Assembly (NCBI GenBank): GCA_024741835.1
Contig: JAENRP010000507.1
Span: 1 to 23,005 of the forward strand
Origin: Diplocarpon mali
Lineage: Eukaryota; Ascomycota; Leotiomycetes; Helotiales; Drepanopezizaceae
Length of the DNA: 23,005 bases
Direction: 5' to 3'
The notes below the pieces were generated by a model that was not told the origin of the DNA, ran no database searches, and saw only the letters and a program-made list of their open reading frames with translations. Positions 1 through 11,200 of this stretch are shown one piece after another (the stretch's first letter is position 1; each line of letters opens with the position of its first letter). The position numbers were made by a program, and so were the translations under genes.

Positions 1-1209
1 GGTAGGGTTTATTAATTATATATATTATATAACTAGTATTATTATACTAGTTAGATTTAAAGATCTTACAAAGATCGGCTTTTAAGATATAAGCATCTTT
101 ATTATAATTATCATTTAAATTATTAAAAGTAGATCTAGGTTTAAATAACTTACTATTATTATTAAAGGTATTTGCTAAAGTTTTAGCTAAATAGCCTTTT
201 CCTTTGCCTTTCCTTAATAGTTATAGCCTTTAGTAAGATAAGGGCAGTTTGCTTCTTAACTTCTGCTTTAATTACTTCTTAATATTAAAGCTAGTAACTA
301 TATTAATCAATTGCCTTTTAACTTTATAATTAGTAATATTATAAGCACTATTATAGAAGTAGCATCCCTAATAAGCTTAAAGGCTTATCCTATGCTCCTT
401 TCTCTTCTCAGGCTTATTATTGCCTTATAATATAGCATTTGCTAATTTAAAGCATCCTTTAAGGTCTTACTTAATAGTTCGAAAGAGGTCGATCTTCTTA
501 TAGATCTTAAGGTTAGGTCAGATAAGAAGAGATTATTTTATAATAGTAAACTTAAAAGGGAGGCTATTAAGTAAGAATTAAAAAGCTAAGTTTCCTTAAA
601 AGTCATAGCTATCTTAGGATCTGCGGCTCTTACTCTCCTTTTTACTTTATATAATATAGATTAAGTAGAGTCTATATTTATATTTATATCCTTATTATCT
701 TTATCTTTTTTATATTAAAATAAAGTAATCTATTATAATAGATATTAAGTATTAAAGGCAGTTATTTAAGAGTATTTTACCTTTAAAGTATCCTATCTTA
801 TCTTTATATTATTATAAACTCGAATAAAATCTTAGTCTTTATCGCTTAAACCTCTATTAATCTTAAGCTTGCATTTAGCTAAGGCTAGCTTATACTCCTT
901 CTCCTTTTCTATATTTAAAATCTACCTTTAGGATTCTTGGTTATTATCTATTAAAGCTTTTAAGCTAAGCTTATTTAATATATCTGGCAAATCCTTAGCA
1001 GTTATATTAACTATTAAAGTAGAAGTAGACGAATTAGTAAAAGGAGTATAAAGGGCTATTCTCGCATATTTAATAAGTGTCTTTTAAATTGCTATTTCGA
1101 TGCCTTTGCTCTTAAAGTAAAGCTTTAAATTATCGAACTATTATTACCAGTTCTTTCGAAAGAGTTAAAGGTCTTTAGGTCTAGTATTTCGATCAGAATC
1201 AGAAGCTAT
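1..1209 (-). pseudogene. Unrecognised decayed ORF, partial at left edge
   Basis: On the minus strand one frame runs from an ATA at 1209-1207 (probably a former ATG: it is followed by the peptide ASDSDRNTRPKDL) to base 1, about 402 codons. It is broken only by codons that RIP makes from Gln or Trp. The first ~200 codons are charged and helical-looking (LFRKNW, then FDNLKLYFKSKGIE, later IEKEKEYKLALAKCKLKINR). The last ~130 codons are unusually rich in Leu and Ile; because RIP turns CCA into CTA and ACA into ATA, this tail was probably Pro/Thr-rich. I do not recognise the family and see no catalytic motif. It lies downstream of the LINE ORF1 on the same strand but shows no endonuclease or reverse transcriptase signature, so it is not an ordinary LINE ORF2. 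A gag-like or structural protein of another repeat is possible. Confidence 0.5.
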
Positions 1210-1745
1210 TACCGTTTTAAATAGAATTATATTAAAATTAAATAAATTAAATAGTTAAAGGTACTCCTCTTATCGAAAAGTCGAAATGATTAAATAGCAG
1301 GTATTATAAAAGTATTAAATAGGAAGGAAGTCCTTTTATCGAAAAGGGTTTTTAGGCTATAACGCAAGGAATTATACCTCTTACGAAATATAGTAAAGTA
1401 AAGAATTATACCTCTTGCAGTACTAAAGGGTTATAAAGCAAGGAATTATACTTCTTATAATATAGGTTAGCTAAAATAGGGAATTATACCTCTTATTTGC
1501 CAATTGCTCGCCTTTTACTATAAGTCTTGTTCAACTTCCTATTAATAGTTATAGCGTAAGTACTTTTTAAAGGAAGTTAATAATCTATTATCGGTCTAGC
1601 TAGGGCTTATAACCTATTAAGCTTAAGTAAGTCGGTGCAATAGGTAAAGGAGGCTTTTAAAGGTTAATAATCAATATATTAATAAGAGTTGTAAAAGGAA
1701 GGTTACCCCTTTCTTCCCTATAGTTATATACCTATTAATATCCTA
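1210..1745. other. Non-coding gap between two minus-strand pseudogenes
   Basis: I found no coherent decayed reading frame here on either strand. The only structure is the tandem repeat at 1364-1495. The rest is AT-rich RIP-altered sequence. Confidence 0.5.
1364..1495. repeat. Short degenerate tandem repeat, four units
   Basis: The core GAATTATAC(C/T)TCTT occurs four times, starting near 1369, 1403, 1443 and 1481, with spacings of 34, 40 and 38 bases. Units 1 and 3 share the longer form GCAAGGAATTATAC. It lies in the gap between two decayed minus-strand ORFs. It may be a 3' or internal untranslated repeat of a retroelement; no function is evident. Confidence 0.7.
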
Positions 1746-3477
1746 CTAACTAAGCAGTAGGGTTATATAATAATATATTAAAGTAATAGCTATATCACCT
1801 ATCTTAATATTAATTGTAATAAAAACTTTATATAGCTTAGAATTAGCCGAATGTGTAATTTCTTTGCAATTAGCGCATTTAATACTAGTATGCTTATACT
1901 TAGTATTTACCTTATAAGTATTATAGGTATAAGCCTATCTTATATAGTTGCCTCTATATAGGAAGCATTTTAGTTCTCTTTTATAAAGAACCTTTAAATG
2001 GCCAAATCTAGTATAGGTTTTATACTAGTATATACTATTAGTATTTATATATTTAATAACTTTTACTAAAGCGCTATTAATATATAGTCTTTTGCTTATA
2101 GCTCGCTTAGCCTGATTTTCATTTAAGAAAGAGATAATAATTATACTACTCTTATATAAACTAGAGTTACGTTTCTCTTTTAAAGTAGCTTAATAGGATT
2201 TTCCTACTAAAGTAAAACCCTTATTAAAGGTTTTAATCTCTTTTAAGACTAGCTTTAAGTCTAGGCTATGCTCTATATTAAAATCTGCAAATAGAATATT
2301 ATAAATAGCTACTTTATACTACGGCTCTCCCTTTTTAAAGCTAGTTAATTAAAGAAGTACCCCTTTAATAATAGCCTTATTTGAAATTAAAAAATTAATA
2401 TTAAATATAAGAGTAGTAATTAAAATAATATTTCTATATAAAGATAAGGATATAGTAGCAATTATTAAATTACTAAAACTGTTCTTTTTAAAAGTAGCAT
2501 TAATTCGATTATATAAAGCAATTAATAAAAAAGAAGTAGTCGAAGCCAAAGGGGACTATAAGAGGGTGCATCTCTTAGAAAGGACTAGCTTACCGTTTCC
2601 CTTTGGCTTATTAGGCCCCGAATTTGCAGTAGGGTTCCTAGGGCTACTTATAGCCCTAGCCCTATTCCTTTTAGCGCTACTTATACTAGTACTACTAATA
2701 GTAGCGCTAATATTATAATTTGCAGTAGTAGCTATAGTAGCTACTGCTGCTAACTTAATTACTTAAGCATACGTTTTTAGCATTTATTCGATTTTCTATA
2801 TTACTCTTTTTAAATTAGCTACTTGCGTAGCTAGAATTATAGAAGTATTTTTAATATAATTATACTTTATATACTTTTTAAAAACCTTAAGTAAATTAAG
2901 TAGTTTCGTCTGTTTTTCCTAAGAATTAGTTGCTAAGTATACTTTAATAAAGAGGTCTCTTGCTTAAAGTATAAGCTTAATTGATTTATTAATACTAATA
3001 CTATTAGTGTCGTTTTAAAAGGAGAAGTCAATTCTAAGGGTTTTATTAGCTTTTTAATCGATTAGGGATAGTAGTCCCCTTTTAGTATTATTAACAATTT
3101 AGCTTAAATTAGCCAAAGGAGCCGCATTCCGCATTCGGCTAGCGTTAGTTTAAATCGAGGTAAGATTAAGGGGATTAATACTCAAATCTCTACCTTTTGT
3201 AATAGGGTTACCCCTAGGGGTTAATTCGACTTTAGAAATCGAATCAGAGCCTTTAATAGGGCTAAGTATCTCTTTCTCCTTTATAAGAGAGTCGGAGTTA
3301 TAGTAAGGGACGCCTATAGGGTCACTTAAGGGCTTTATACCACCTACTTTACTATTATAGTAGTAATAAGCTACTATAGCTTATAAGGGCAAAAGGGCAA
3401 GGTATTTAAGGTATTTTGCAAAGAATGGAAGGTAGTAGGCGTTGTTTGCTAAGGGGTGAAAAATCCAGAAAAGAGGA
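1746..3477 (-). pseudogene. Tad1-like LINE ORF1 (gag-like), RIP-inactivated
   Basis: One minus-strand frame runs unbroken by indels for about 577 codons, with Gln-type stops throughout. In order: a Ser/Thr/Asn-rich N-terminal part; a Lys-rich stretch ending SGPNKPKGNGK (~2615-2580); a domain typical of fungal LINE ORF1 proteins (NIILITTLIFNINFLISNKA, then IIKGVL, 2349-2430); an RRM-like segment ending QAKRAISKRLYI (~2100); and a cysteine-rich C-terminus with an intact CANC at 1877-1866 and His at 1853-1851. Several expected knuckle cysteines now read Tyr, as RIP converts TGC/TGT to TAC/TAT. In this family the protein binds element RNA and is followed by an endonuclease/reverse transcriptase ORF, which is missing here. 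Part of the frame, 2349-2549, is still open. The frame is still open at 3477, where family E sequence begins, so the true start is not determined. Family assignment rests on recalled motifs. Confidence 0.75.
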
Positions 3478-4549
3478 TTTAAAGACTTTAATTTCGAGAA
3501 ATTTTATACTTTTTATAAATAATAATATATATAATATTATAGATTGGTAATAGTGTCTTTAACTAATAAATAAATCTCTTTTAATATATATAAACTCTAT
3601 ACTATACTTATCCTGACTTTTTTCTTATTATATTTTAGATATTATATAATTATACCTATTAGTAGTAGAATAGCTAACTAAATTAAGAAAGATATATTAT
3701 TAGATTTTATAAAATTTAAAGTAGTACCTAAGGCTTTAAAATTATTTTATAATATCTCTTAGACCTTTGCTTAATATAAGTCTATATTAACCTTAGACAA
3801 CTTTATATTATTCTATAGTAAAGGCTTTTTATATATGCCTAAGCTATTTAATTGCGCATTCTTAAGTATAGTACGTATATAAGGCTATAGTATTCCTAGG
3901 AATAGTTTGTTTATAACCTTAGTATAAGAAGAGGTAGAAATATATAGATACTATTTCTATACTTTAGATAAGAAATCATTACTACCTTTTGCCTTCCTTT
4001 ATAATATAATATATAGTCTAATATAATAGACTTTGCAAATATATTATAGATTATATTTAAAAGTACTATTAACTTATTATAATTCTTTATATAAGCTAAT
4101 AGCCTACTTTAAATTAGTATAGTTTATAGGAATTAACTATTATATAATAGTAGTATTAATTAAGATTAATACTAATATAAGATTTATTAGATTAACTCTT
4201 AAGCTAGGCTTATAAGTCGCTATGCCTAATAATAGAACCCTTAACTATTATATGATTTTAATTGTTAAACGATTAATAGAGTAATTTGCTATATAGCAAA
4301 AGTCTTATGAATTATCTACTCTTATATCCTACTATTTTAAAAACGTATAGTAGATTTTCTTAAACCTAGCGCAAAAGGCGGTATAATAAAAAGAATTGAA
4401 TATTAAAGAATAGACTCTTTTAAATAAGTATATCTCTAATTAAACTACTCCTTTTTCTATATTTATAAGATAAGGAACATTTGTTAATCTTAAGTTAGAT
4501 TAGGAACTAGGCAAAGGAGGCTTCTTAATAATTAGTAATAATTATATTA
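3478..4549 (+). pseudogene. Family E internal fragment, plus strand
   Basis: This matches the third quarter of the large family E pseudogene at 19440-22904 (its bases ~21027 to ~22083) from the shared FKDF..FEKFYT start through GGF(L)xISNNY at the end. It is cut at both ends: the left junction abuts the LINE ORF1, and at 4549 it leaves the family sequence and enters the AT-hook-like segment. Shared peptides include SFNIYKLY, KKDILL, SKGF..MPKLF, TYYNSLYKL and KELNIKE. Stops are nearly all TAA/TAG at positions where a relative can be read as Gln. It forms an inverted repeat with the minus-strand copy (about 5904-6973). It contains one copy of the dispersed palindrome at the same place as in E2. 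Function unknown. Confidence 0.85.
4192..4220. repeat. Dispersed 29-bp palindrome (in E fragment)
   Basis: RIP-altered copy with arms near AACTCTTAAG and CTTATAAGTC; same site as 21741 and 6233. Confidence 0.7.
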
Positions 4550-4808
4550 TAAAACAGAAGGGAGATAATATAAGAATAGGCCTAAGGGAAGACCTAAAAA
4601 CAAAAGGAGGAAGCACCATAAGCAGGCTCTTTTAAATAAAGTATTAGGAATAAGTCCTAAGTATAAGGTATATTTAATACTATAGCGCTACGCATTTATC
4701 TTTATATATAAAAGAGGTCCCTTTTATCTTCCTATCGGCCTTGCCCTATTATATGACTTTTATTATATGATTTATCTATACCTAAGTCTTTATATATATC
4801 TTAAATAA
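4550..4808 (+). pseudogene. AT-hook-like C-terminal segment, copy 1
   Basis: A short frame encodes KNRPKGRPKNKRRK followed by ALLNKVLGISPKYKVY. The GRP flanked by Lys/Arg is the core of an AT-hook, a minor-groove DNA-binding motif. The same segment occurs inverted at 7738-7985 with the frame conserved through several differences, which supports past coding. It directly follows the family E fragment but lies one base out of its frame, so it is either the E C-terminus after a one-base indel or a piece of another repeat. The frame ends in a TAA pair at 4806-4811. The 4809-4986 gap holds nothing I recognise. Confidence 0.55.
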
Positions 4809-4986
4809 TAAAAGTAGTAGCCCTTACTACTATTAGTAAAGAATATAAAATAATATAAGTTAAAGTAATAGTATATTAATTATTATTAGCAAGCCTTAAA
4901 TATAAGAAAACTAATATATTAAAAGGCTTAAACTAAGGCTATATTACTATTAAAGGTAAAAAAGAAGAGTTTTTTTTATACGCTTT

Positions 4987-5015
4987 TCACCTATAGACTA
5001 GGCTTAAGAGTTAGA
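4987..5015. repeat. Dispersed 29-bp palindrome (3' tail of minus E copy)
   Basis: Contains ACTAGGCTTAAGAGTTAG; same site as 22979 in the E2 tail, outside the ORF. Confidence 0.7.
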
Positions 5016-5088
5016 AAACGAAACTAGCAAAATAAACAAATAAACTATAGAGTTATAAAAATAATTAAAAATAGTATTAACTTAAATA
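4987..5088 (-). repeat. Conserved 3' tail of family E
   Basis: About 100 bases after the stop codon of the minus-strand copy match the bases after E2 (22905-23005), including CTATAGTTTATTTGTTTATTTT and the terminal palindrome. The duplicated unit therefore extends past the coding region, as expected for a mobile or segmentally copied unit. Confidence 0.8.
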
Positions 5089-5410
5089 TTAATTTTCCTT
5101 AGTTCTCTTTAATAAATAGGAAGAACTATTATTAAATAATACTATCTTTATAAAGCGACTATTCTATCTTAATAGCTTACTATTAGTATCAGAGGAACTA
5201 GGTCTTAGTATAGTAGGTATCTTTATACTTCTTACTAATGCTAATATAATATAACAACTTCTACTAATAAGAAGGGAAACTTATATTATAGAATAATTAT
5301 TATCTTTATCTTTATTATTATTACTATCTTCTAAAGAGTTATCTACTACTAAGGGGAATATAGTAGGAAATTCTATAGATACAACCTCTTTAGCCTTGCT
5401 TTTTATTAGA

Positions 5411-5440
5411 TTAAGTTATAAGCTAGGCCTAGGAGTTATA
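5411..5440. repeat. Dispersed 29-bp palindrome (minus E copy, C-terminal)
   Basis: Core AAGCTAGGCCTAGGAGTT; same site as 22563. Confidence 0.75.
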
Positions 5441-6232
5441 TTAAGGGATTTAGGATAGGGTTTCCTAGTGCTATACTTCTTAAGAAGTATTATCTTATTA
5501 ATTATATTATTAGCTTTAATATTATTATCTATATCTTTAGTCGATATTTAAGACTTATTACTATACAACTATAGCTTTAATTATTAAACCAGCTTTTAAG
5601 TATTAGTAAAATCTTTAAAAAGTTCTTATTTGTACTTCTTTAGATATACTATTAGCTAAGATATATCTTTTATAAATAAATCCTTTATAATTATTACTAC
5701 TAATAGATTATTCTATAATCGTCTTCCTATAAGAGCATTTAATAATAGGCCACCTTTCGTTATACTAAGCGTTGCCTAAAATTTGGCAAACGACTCTCTT
5801 ATAATACTTTATCTAGCTATTCTAAGTTGCTTTATATTAATAGCGTTAATTAAGAAATCATTTAAGTCTATTCCATTCTTAAGAGCTTTATTTCTAACAA
5901 CTTTAATATAATTATTACTAATTATTAAGAAGCCTCCTTTGCCTAATTCTTAATCCGACTTAAGGTTAATAAATGTTCCTTATCTTATAAATATAGAAAA
6001 AGGAGTAGTTTTATTAAAGATATACTTATTTAAAAGAGTCTTCTCTTTAATATTTAATTCTTTCTATTATACTACCTTTTATACTAAGTTTAAGGAAATC
6101 TATTACGCGTTTTTAAAATAGTAGAGTATAAGAGCAGATGAATTATAAGACTTTTACTATATAGCAAATTGCCTTATCGATCGTTTAATAGCTAGAATTA
6201 TATAGTAATTAAGGGTTCTATTATTAAGTAAA

Positions 6233-6261
6233 GCAATTTATAAGCTTAGCTTAAGAGTCAA
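6233..6261. repeat. Dispersed 29-bp palindrome (minus E copy, middle)
   Basis: Core AAGCTTAGCTTAAGAGTCAA; same site as 4192 and 21741. Confidence 0.7.
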
Positions 6262-7463
6262 TTTAACAAATCTTATATTAGCGTTAATCTTATTTAATAC
6301 TACTATTATATAATAGTTAATTCTTATAAACTATACTAATTTAAAGTAGGCTATTAGCTTTTATAAAGAATTATAATAAGTTAATAGTACTTTTAAATGC
6401 AATTTATAATACATTCGCAAAGTCTATTATATTAGACTTTATATTATATTATAAAGGAAGGCGGAAGAGGGCAATGATTTCTTATTTAAAAGGTAGAAAT
6501 AATATTTATATATTATTACCTCTTCTTATACTAAGGTTATAAACGAACTATTTCTATAAATACTATAGCCTTATATACGTATTATACTTAAGAATGCGCA
6601 ATTGAATAGCTTAAGTATATTTAAAAAGCCTTTACTATAAAGTAATATAAAGTTATCTAAGGTTAATATAGACTTATATTAAGCAAAGGTCTAAGAGATA
6701 TTATAGAATAATTTTAAAGCCTTAGGTGCTACTTTAAATTTCGCAAAACTTAATAATATATCTTTCTTAATTTAATTAGCTATCTTACTACTAATAGCTA
6801 CTATTATATAATTTCTAAGATATAATAAGAATAGAGTTAGGTTAAGTATAGTATAGAATTTATATATATTAAAAGAGACTTATTTATTAGTTAAAGATAC
6901 TATTACTAATCTATAGTATTATATATATTATTATTTATAAAGAGTATAAAATTTCTTAGAATTAAAGTCTTTGAATATTCCTATTATAAATCTGCTTAAT
7001 TATATCTTTATCTTTAGCGTTATTACAATCTTGAATCTATTACTATACTATAGTATTATCTTAATATTAAAGGGGACTTTATAGCATTCTATAGAAATAA
7101 TTATTATACTATTAGTTATCTTTTCTTTAAAAATATAGTAATAACCTTTTAACTTTTTATAATTAATGAAAAACTATATCATACTATCTGCTTAAAACTT
7201 GTCTTATTATAACTTTATAATCTATTTAATAGCTTTTGCTATTACTTCTTATACTAATAAAACTTCTCCTCGGTTTTCCTTTTTTAAATGCTTTATTATA
7301 AACTTATAGAATTTTAAAACAAACTTTTGCAAGTCTTTAAGAAAAGTCTATATAATATTAAATATATCCTTCTTAGTATTATTAAAAACTTCTAATATAT
7401 TAGTTATAAGGTTATCTTCTTTATTTATTAAATTATCTTCTAAGTCTATATTATTATATATAC

Positions 7464-7492
7464 TAACCTATAAGCTAGGCCCGCGAGTCAGT
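7464..7492. repeat. Dispersed 29-bp palindrome (minus E copy)
   Basis: Core AAGCTAGGCCCGCGAGTCAG; same site as 20511. Confidence 0.8.
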
Positions 7493-7648
7493 TTCTTTAC
7501 TACTAATATTTAAAGTGTTTTAAGCATTTTTAAAGATAGCAATTCAAATATATCTAAGTCTAATAATTCAGAGTTATAATAGTTAGTAGTTTGTATTTCT
7601 AATATTATAAGTACCTTATACTTAAAAACTTCTTTATTATATGCTAAT

Positions 7649-7677
7649 TCCACTTATAGGCTAGGCCTATGAGTCAA
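7649..7677. repeat. Dispersed 29-bp palindrome (minus E copy, near 5' end)
   Basis: Core ATAGGCTAGGCCTATGAGTC; near-perfect dyad; same site as 20325. Confidence 0.85.
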
Positions 7678-7737
7678 ATTCTCCTTATTAGTTAATTTAA
7701 CTAAGAGTAATAGAAATTTTTAAGCAGTTGGAATTAC

Positions 7738-7985
7738 TATAAAGACCTGAGATGGATAGGTCTCGTAATATATATTATATGATCGACGTAGGACGGTAGG
7801 AGGATAAAAGGGCCATCTTCTATATATAGAGACAGCGCGTATTACTATAGTATTGAATATACCTTATACTTAGGACTTATTCCTAATATCTTATCTAAGA
7901 GAGCCCGCTTATAGTACTTCCTCCTCTTATTTTTAAGTCTTCCTTTAGGCCTATTTTTATATTATCTCCCTTTTATTTTATATTA
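7738..7985 (-). pseudogene. AT-hook-like C-terminal segment, copy 2
   Basis: This is the reverse-complement relative of 4550-4808. The frame reads KNRPKGRLKNKRRK then ALLDKILGISPKYKVY, with the first AT-hook Pro now Leu (a RIP-type change). It ends at a TAG near 7738, where the truncated family E copy starts on the same strand. Upstream the frame continues weakly as QYKIKGRQYKN. It may be the C-terminal remnant of another E-like copy; this is inference from its position next to E sequence in both places. Confidence 0.55.
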
Positions 7986-8267
7986 ATAACCTATGCAAGG
8001 ACCGATTTCTTAAGATTTCCGTCCTTATATAACCTTATTGATCTCTTAGTTTGCAGATAAGAGACCGGCCTTTGAAATACATTTTCGAAATACTTATAGC
8101 ATTTTAATTAATTTTAAAACCTTATCCTTAATTGCTTAGTTACTTAAAACTATCGATTTTCGTTTAGCAACTATTAATAACCTTAGATTTTCCCTTTTCG
8201 GCTTTGCTTTAAAAACCCCTATTTTCTTCCTTAACTTCGAGATTTTCGGAATTTTCGGCTTCCTAGT
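7986..8267. other. Gap upstream of gag, possible 5' UTR or LTR remnant
   Basis: Pyrimidine-rich toward the gag start, with repeated TTTTCGG near 8245-8260. No matching sequence was found after integrase, so no LTR can be called, and I see no primer-binding site. No coherent ORF. Confidence 0.4.
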
Positions 8268-11200
8268 ATGAAAAGTTTAGCGAACCTTATAATAGCAATC
8301 TTAAATAGTAGTAGTTTCGAGTACTTAAGTAATACTAAGTGTAAACTCTAATCGGAAGTGCCTCTTTAGAATCTTTAGAAATCCGAATCCGATAATTCAG
8401 CCGCCTTAGCTTAATAGAACTTTAAAAATTGCCTTAAAATCGTCTTTAGAGACCCCTTTATTCTAAGGACTAATAGGAATTGGCCTAAAGGCTAAAAAGA
8501 ATCTTAAATATAAACCTTATCTTAGAAATTGATCTTTAATTAGGTAAACCTTATCTTATTGCGATTAGTTGCAATGCTTTTATTAGCTATTTAGCACTTA
8601 CTTAGAATCTCTTAGCAAACTTAGATTAAACTTTTAATAAAATCCGGAATTCTACTCCTAGGCTTAGCCTATAAGTAAAAGGATAAAAAGATATCTTTAA
8701 ATAACTTAGGACTACTACCTACTTTTTCAATATTAATACTAGAAAATATTAAAAATAATAACAATTTTGAACTTTTTATTAACCCTTTATTTAAATCTTT
8801 TTAAACTTATCCTAGTTACTCTAAGATTAACTCGGATTCTAAACGTTCTTTAAGCCCTTTTGAATTTCAAAGTACTTCTTTTAGCAATTAATCTTGCAAT
8901 ATTAAAGCTTTCCCTTTGCCCTTTATAGATTCTATTAACTTAGATAGTTAGTATAAAATAATAATAGCTGCATTTAAGGTTATTACTAATCACTTTCCCC
9001 TCTCTAGTTCCTTTAGCGCTCCTTACTTTATAGGCGCTAATATTACTAATTTCCTTAAGTAATATAAGGAAACTTATTACGATTTTGGTATTATATAAAA
9101 GGATATGATTTCTTGACTTCCTTGCTACTATAATCATATAAGTAAGGATATTATTAAGTCCTTCCTTAAATGGAAAACTTATAGTTTATAAGAACTCCTT
9201 ATTAAGGCCCTTAAATCTGAATTTCGCAAATTTGACAGATAGCAGATTTGCAATACCCTAGCTTTTTTAAAGGAATTTATTCTAATCACTTATACTTTTA
9301 AGGAACTTAAGAACTATTATCGGACTTTTACTTATATATCAAATACCTTAATCAATTAGAAAATACTTAATAAAGTTAAAAGAGGCCGCCTTTTCTTACT
9401 TAAATTACCTATTAGACTTTGAAATAAGATTATTAAGCATTTTAAGATTAATAAGCAAGACCTTATAACCTTTGCCTTATTTAAGGAATTCGCGGCCTTT
9501 GCTTTAAAATCAGATCTTAGTAAAAGAACTATTAATGCTATAGAATAGGAAAAAGCCCCTATTCCCTCTTATACTAAAGACCTTAAGAGCCTGGTTTAAA
9601 AACACTTAAAGGCTTTAGAAGTTATAGAGGAGGTAAAGAAGAACCTAATGGTTATACCTTTTACTCGCGGTCCTAACTTAAGAGTAAGATCCAACCTTAG
9701 AATTAAGGAACTTAAGACCTAATTTATAAAACTCTAAATCTAAAGCTTAGAAACTAGGATTAATAATCTTTTATAAGAAAAATAGCATATTCCTTAATTT
9801 GGTAATAGGTAAAACTCGGCCACTATAAGCTAATATAGTAGTTCCTATTACCAGACTCCTGCTTTTTGTCATTTGGAACAACCAGCTAATATAAGAACTT
9901 AACAGTTGATTAAAGAAGGAGAAATTAATCTTAACTAGCACTTTGCCAATATTAATACTATAAGGTACTAAGGGAATGGCAATAGAAGACGATTAACCTA
10001 TAACTTTTGCAATAATAAAGAACCTAACTACGCTTTATATAAGTATTGCAACGATTGCCCTCTTTTCTATTATTTTATTAATACTAGGGTTATATATATT
10101 AATAAGTATGGGATGCTTTGCATTAGAGATCCTAAGCTAAAAGCTATCCTTATTAAAAAGCACTAGAATCGCTTATAGTTATAGACTATTCAAACGATGA
10201 TATATAGTATAAAATAGGATAAGAATTTAATCGAACGATAGTGTATTATAGATATAAATGCTAAAATTCCAACTTATATATATACTAGTCTAACTAGCAA
10301 CCTACCTAAGGGAGTTCTTAAAGACCTAGCTTTTGATTAAATAGCTACGGAAGTTAAAGGCATCTCTATCTTAGGATAGGTTAATAATAATGTATCTGCT
10401 GATATTAATGCTACTTCTATATCTAGAAACCCTTGGAATACTTAGCGTCCTTTTAGATCTACTACTCCCTTAATACTAATAAAACCAGCTAAAGTCTAGA
10501 AATCAATATATGTAATTCGGGAATCTTAATATAGAGTCTAAACGCTAAAAGATACCTAATAATCTGGAACTGTAGTAGACGAGGATGAAGCCGATATAGT
10601 AGATAAATTGATTAAAGATATAATAGATAAAGATAGCTTTAAGCTTAAAGATTAAGAAGTTGAAGTTATTATATAGACCTTTGACCTTAAGCGAAAGAGA
10701 CAGATATTAAAATAGGAAAAATTCATTGATAAATACGCTAGTTCAATTGTAATAGAGAAAGCTGTAGAGAATATTATAGCTTAGCAAATTAACCTTATAT
10801 TCAAAGACCTATTTAATTTGATTAGATGCTTTAATAAAGTGCTAAGAAAGCATATCTTAGTTGCTTTTAAAGATTTAAATAATAATAAGGAAATGGAAAT
10901 TGTAATATAAAAGAACTTTGAAAAGCACTTAGCTTTAATCAAATATCTTTAGATTATAGAAAACAAAAGAACCTAAAGGTATTATAATATTATAGCAATA
11001 GCTTTAATATCTTAGAATATTAATTAAAATTGTTTAGCAGTTATAATAAAAAGCCCTATTATTATTTATTCAATAGAAGAATCAGTTAAAGTAAAGGCTT
11101 TAATCAATTGTAGTTTAAAAGTTAATATGATAATTAGAAAAGTGGCGGAAATAGCTTAATTAATAATCGTTAGCAATCGACTCCTTATTTATTCGACTAT

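Larger units (their letters stand above)
3478..6973. repeat. Inverted repeat of about 1.07 kb with 1.35 kb spacer
   Basis: Bases 3478-4549 are repeated in reverse orientation at about 5904-6973. The arms come from two separate family E copies rather than from one element's termini. The spacer holds the 3' part of the minus-strand copy and the AT-hook-like segment. RNA read through the region could fold back, but I see no evidence for transcription. Confidence 0.8.
5089..7741 (-). pseudogene. Family E pseudogene, 5'-truncated minus-strand copy
   Basis: Read on the minus strand from 7741, this copy aligns with E2 from about 20258 to its stop at 22904, ending in AAGGAAAATTAA at 5089. The first ~800 bases of the gene are missing; at 7741 homology stops and the AT-hook-like segment begins. 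Its non-coding tail (5088 down to ~4987) also matches the bases after E2. It carries the palindrome at the five positions where E2 has it (7649, 7464, 6233, 5411 and, in the tail, 4987). Shared blocks include GRRL and ELFKDFT. Stops are nearly all RIP type, and it is more degraded than E2, suggesting an older or harder-hit copy. Function unknown. Confidence 0.85.

Noticed and set aside
4741..4960. tRNA or other structured RNA gene
   Set aside because: No cloverleaf or box A/B-like pattern could be supported in the AT-rich sequence.
8940..9137. Minus-strand ORF of 65 codons
   Set aside because: It is antisense to the clear gag capsid region and has no recognisable features; its openness is chance.
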